NCBI GenBank assembly: GCA_001871905.1
Contig: MNUG01000018.1
Location: 1 to 64,000, forward strand
Direction of reading: 5' to 3'
Length of the DNA: 64,000 bases
Source of the DNA: Alphaproteobacteria bacterium CG1_02_46_17
Lineage (GTDB): Bacteria > Pseudomonadota > Alphaproteobacteria > Micavibrionales > Micavibrionaceae
Below the pieces are notes generated by a model. The model had not been told where the DNA came from, did not search any database, and worked only from the letters and a program-made list of their open reading frames with translations. The first letter of the stretch is position 1; each line of letters begins with the position of its first letter. This document shows positions 61,877 through 64,000 of the stretch, piece by piece. Made by a program: the position numbers and the translations under genes.

Positions 61877-62242
61877 ATGAACAAAGCAGGATTATTGGGA
61901 ATAGCGTTTTTGGCAGCGGGAAGCACAGTCCTTTCCGGATGTGATTCTGCCTATAATGTGCCGAAAGATGCCGTAAACGTTTCCAAAGACAGGGCTGTTT
62001 GTGTCGAAACCTCGGATGATGGCTTGAAAGGGGCGAAAGTGGTTGATCCCCAGAAACGGCTGATTGTTCAATTTGGGCTTGGAACCAATATTTTTGCGCC
62101 GGAAAATGAAGGGGTTGCACTCTATCCCAAGGGAGAAAGGGGAGCCTATCGCTTCAAAGAAGACGGAGATTTTGTGATCGGTGATGATGAATGCATCGTT
62201 CACGCAGGTGGAAAAACCATCATTTATGCAATGGGTTCTTGA
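61877..62242 (+). CDS. hypothetical lipoprotein
   Basis: MNKAGLLGIAFLAAGSTVLSGCDSAYN with lipobox LSGC; GAGAGG SD-like sequence upstream. Confidence 0.8.
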   Translation: MNKAGLLGIAFLAAGSTVLSGCDSAYNVPKDAVNVSKDRAVCVETSDDGLKGAKVVDPQKRLIVQFGLGTNIFAPENEGVALYPKGERGAYRFKEDGDFVIGDDECIVHAGGKTIIYAMGS

Positions 62243-62356
62243 ACCTCTCCGCAAATAGATCAAATTTTATCTTTTCGTAATACGGAATTAAGACCCGTTT
62301 GCTACAATCCTCGTGTGCAATGCAAAAATTGATGCACTGCACGAGAGGAGGCAGTT

Positions 62357-62638
62357 ATGCTTACAATATTCGATATATCAAGTGACTTCATGGTAATGGA
62401 ATCCGGATGTGCGGCCATCCTGTTTGATGACCCAAATTTCGTCAGGTCGGAAACCGTGCTTTTTGATCGCCATAACGGATTGGTGGAAGTCCTTCTGCAA
62501 GGGAAGTTGCATCAGGTCGGACAGGTTCCTGAAGAATTGATGAAATCTTTTGCCGAAAACAAGGATGTGATTCTATCAGCCATCCTGATTGACGGGACGT
62601 CACTGGAACTCACAACCCGTTTGGTGATTGTGAACTAG
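62357..62638 (+). CDS. hypothetical protein (93 aa)
   Basis: Strong SD GAGAGGAGG 4 nt before ATG; no domain recognised. Confidence 0.7.
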   Translation: MLTIFDISSDFMVMESGCAAILFDDPNFVRSETVLFDRHNGLVEVLLQGKLHQVGQVPEELMKSFAENKDVILSAILIDGTSLELTTRLVIVN

Positions 62639-62660
62639 CAATAGTCATCAATCCAAATAA

Positions 62661-62683
62661 AAAACCGGCCATTGGCCGGTTTT
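62661..62683. terminator. bidirectional terminator between the 62357 ORF and rplS
   Basis: AAAACCGGCC-ATT-GGCCGGTTTT. Confidence 0.85.
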
Positions 62684-62705
62684 AATTTTGTGAAACCCGA
62701 AGCAA

Positions 62706-63086
62706 CTATTCAGATGACTGGGGTTTGTAATCTTTTTTCTCGGTAATACGGGCTTTTCTACCGCGCAGGTCACGCAAGTAGTAAAGCTTGGCGCGACGAA
62801 CCGAACCACGACGTAACACTTCGATGCTCTCGATACGAGGAGACAGCAGAGGGAACACACGTTCAACGCCTTCACCATAAGAAATCTTACGAACGGTAAA
62901 GCTGGCATTGATCCCGTGACCGCCACGAGCGATACAGACGCCCTCATAGGCCTGAATACGTTCACGCGTACCTTCGACGATGCGAACGTTGACCTTAACG
63001 GTATCACCTGGGCCGAATTCTGGGATTGTCTTGTTCTCAAGAAGTTTTGCAACCTGAGAGGCTTCAAATTTTTGAAGTATATTCAT
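62706..63086 (-). CDS. rplS: 50S ribosomal protein L19
   Basis: [94 protein letters not shown]. Confidence 0.98.
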   Translation of the reverse strand: MNILQKFEASQVAKLLENKTIPEFGPGDTVKVNVRIVEGTRERIQAYEGVCIARGGHGINASFTVRKISYGEGVERVFPLLSPRIESIEVLRRGSVRRAKLYYLRDLRGRKARITEKKDYKPQSSE

Positions 63087-63263
63087 TATTTAGCTCCTAT
63101 TTATCATCTGAACCCGTAATCAGGGTTGCCCCCGGCGGCTCACTTATCTTTTTAAAGGTAGGCGGTTTATACCCCGATTTATCAAAGGATTTCAAGTATT
63201 TTATTGGAAGAGCAGGGGGATTTGTGTAAGGTTTTTCCAGAAAACGATAAAAAGGAGCAATAA

Positions 63264-63431
63264 ATGGCAGATGACTCTGTTTTTACTGAACTTTTTGGCG
63301 AGAAAGCCAATGGAGATACGTCACCCAAAGCCCCTTGTCCCCAATCGGATGATTCTTACGAGATTCTCAATCAAACAAGAAACTTACCCGATCCATCGCG
63401 CGAAACCCGAAAACCTGTTCCCCCTCAATAA
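63264..63431 (+). CDS. small hypothetical protein (55 aa)
   Basis: Own translation: MADDSVFTELFGEKANGDTSPKAPCPQSDDSYEILNQTRNLPDPSRETRKPVPPQ*. AAAAGGAGC SD upstream of ATG; below the ORF-track length cutoff. Confidence 0.6.
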   Translation: MADDSVFTELFGEKANGDTSPKAPCPQSDDSYEILNQTRNLPDPSRETRKPVPPQ

Positions 63432-63434
63432 AGA

Positions 63435-64000
63435 TTATTTATCCGAAAGCAGGTCTGGACGACGGTTGCGGGTGAGTTCCAAAGACTGATCCTGCCGCCA
63501 TTTGCCTATTTTGCCATGATGACCGCTGGTCAGAATTTCAGGGACGGGGTGGTCTTGCCCTGATGCGTCTGTCCAATTTGCAGGTCTGGTATAATGCGGA
63601 TATTCCAGCAAGCCGTTTGAAAAGCTTTCTTCATCCGTTGTGGTTTCATTCCCCAAAACATCGGGGATCAAACGCACCGTGGCATCTATCAGGATATGGG
63701 CGGCCATTTCCCCCCCTGTGAGGACATAGTCTCCAATTGAAATTTCTTCAAAACCATATGCATCGAGAACACGTTGATCGACACCTTCATAGCGTCCGCA
63801 AAGAATCGTGAGAGTCGACTCTTTTGATAGCTCTTTGACCAGATTCTGGGTGAGGGGCGTTCCGCGCGGGCTCATATAAACCCGGCGGCCCTGTTCAGGA
63901 AAGGAAAGCAAGGCGCGTTCAATCACATCCGGTTTCATCACCATTCCCGCACCACCGCCAAAAGGCACATCATCGACGGTCTTGTGTTTGTCGGTTGCAA
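63435..64000 (-). CDS. trmD: tRNA (guanine-N1)-methyltransferase (partial, N-terminus beyond window end)
   Basis: [104 protein letters not shown]. Frame stays open to base 64000. Confidence 0.97.
   Translation of the reverse strand, partial: ATDKHKTVDDVPFGGGAGMVMKPDVIERALLSFPEQGRRVYMSPRGTPLTQNLVKELSKESTLTILCGRYEGVDQRVLDAYGFEEISIGDYVLTGGEMAAHILIDATVRLIPDVLGNETTTDEESFSNGLLEYPHYTRPANWTDASGQDHPVPEILTSGHHGKIGKWRQDQSLELTRNRRPDLLSDK

Noticed and set aside
63271-63489. 72-aa plus-strand ORF overlapping trmD
   Set aside because: Out of frame with the SD-preceded 55-aa ORF and antisense to the trmD 3' end.
1-64000. Search by eye for CRISPR arrays, IS elements, tRNA/rRNA genes or prophage modules
   Set aside because: No regularly spaced direct repeats, transposase/integrase ORFs, tRNA-like cloverleaf ends or phage structural genes were recognised. 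tRNAscan and ISfinder searches were not possible here.

Overview
This window looks like ordinary chromosome from an alphaproteobacterium. That is inferred from MucR/Ros, PhaR, phasin and RHH_4-type proteins plus UbiK, HldD and RlpA homologues. It is densely coding, and I saw no rRNA, tRNA, CRISPR array, IS element or prophage. Recognisable blocks: sucC-sucD-(4 ORFs of unknown function)-sucA; mucR; proC; hldD-lgt-midA-pgeF-prs-rplY-pth-ychF-add; rlpA; ilvE; an OmpR/EnvZ-type two-component pair; phasin; a PAS histidine kinase; recX; an ABC-2 permease; hslO; an OmpA lipoprotein; a DJ-1/PfpI protein; prfB; a TcpQ-like protein next to a long coiled-coil protein; a GGDEF/EAL protein; a phaR/phaC/phaA/phaB cluster; AsmA; fumC; tyrA; dusB-slyX; greB; galU; macAB; ppa; leuC-X-leuD-leuB; four small unknown ORFs; rplS; and trmD, which runs off the right edge. 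The most interesting observations are: (1) three tandem divergent paralogues of unknown function between sucCD and sucA, the first with a candidate leaderless start; (2) four consecutive small unknown genes (60955-62638), each with an inverted repeat at its ribosome-binding site; (3) a canonical in-frame CTT-TGA-C programmed +1 frameshift site in prfB that the ORF track misses; (4) an unknown ORF embedded in the leuC-leuD-leuB operon; (5) an EAL-domain protein whose signature catalytic residues look substituted; (6) an edge ORF at 1-674 (-) and a 55-aa ORF at 63264, both absent from the ORF track. All calls come from reading sequence and remembered family motifs. No database search was run.
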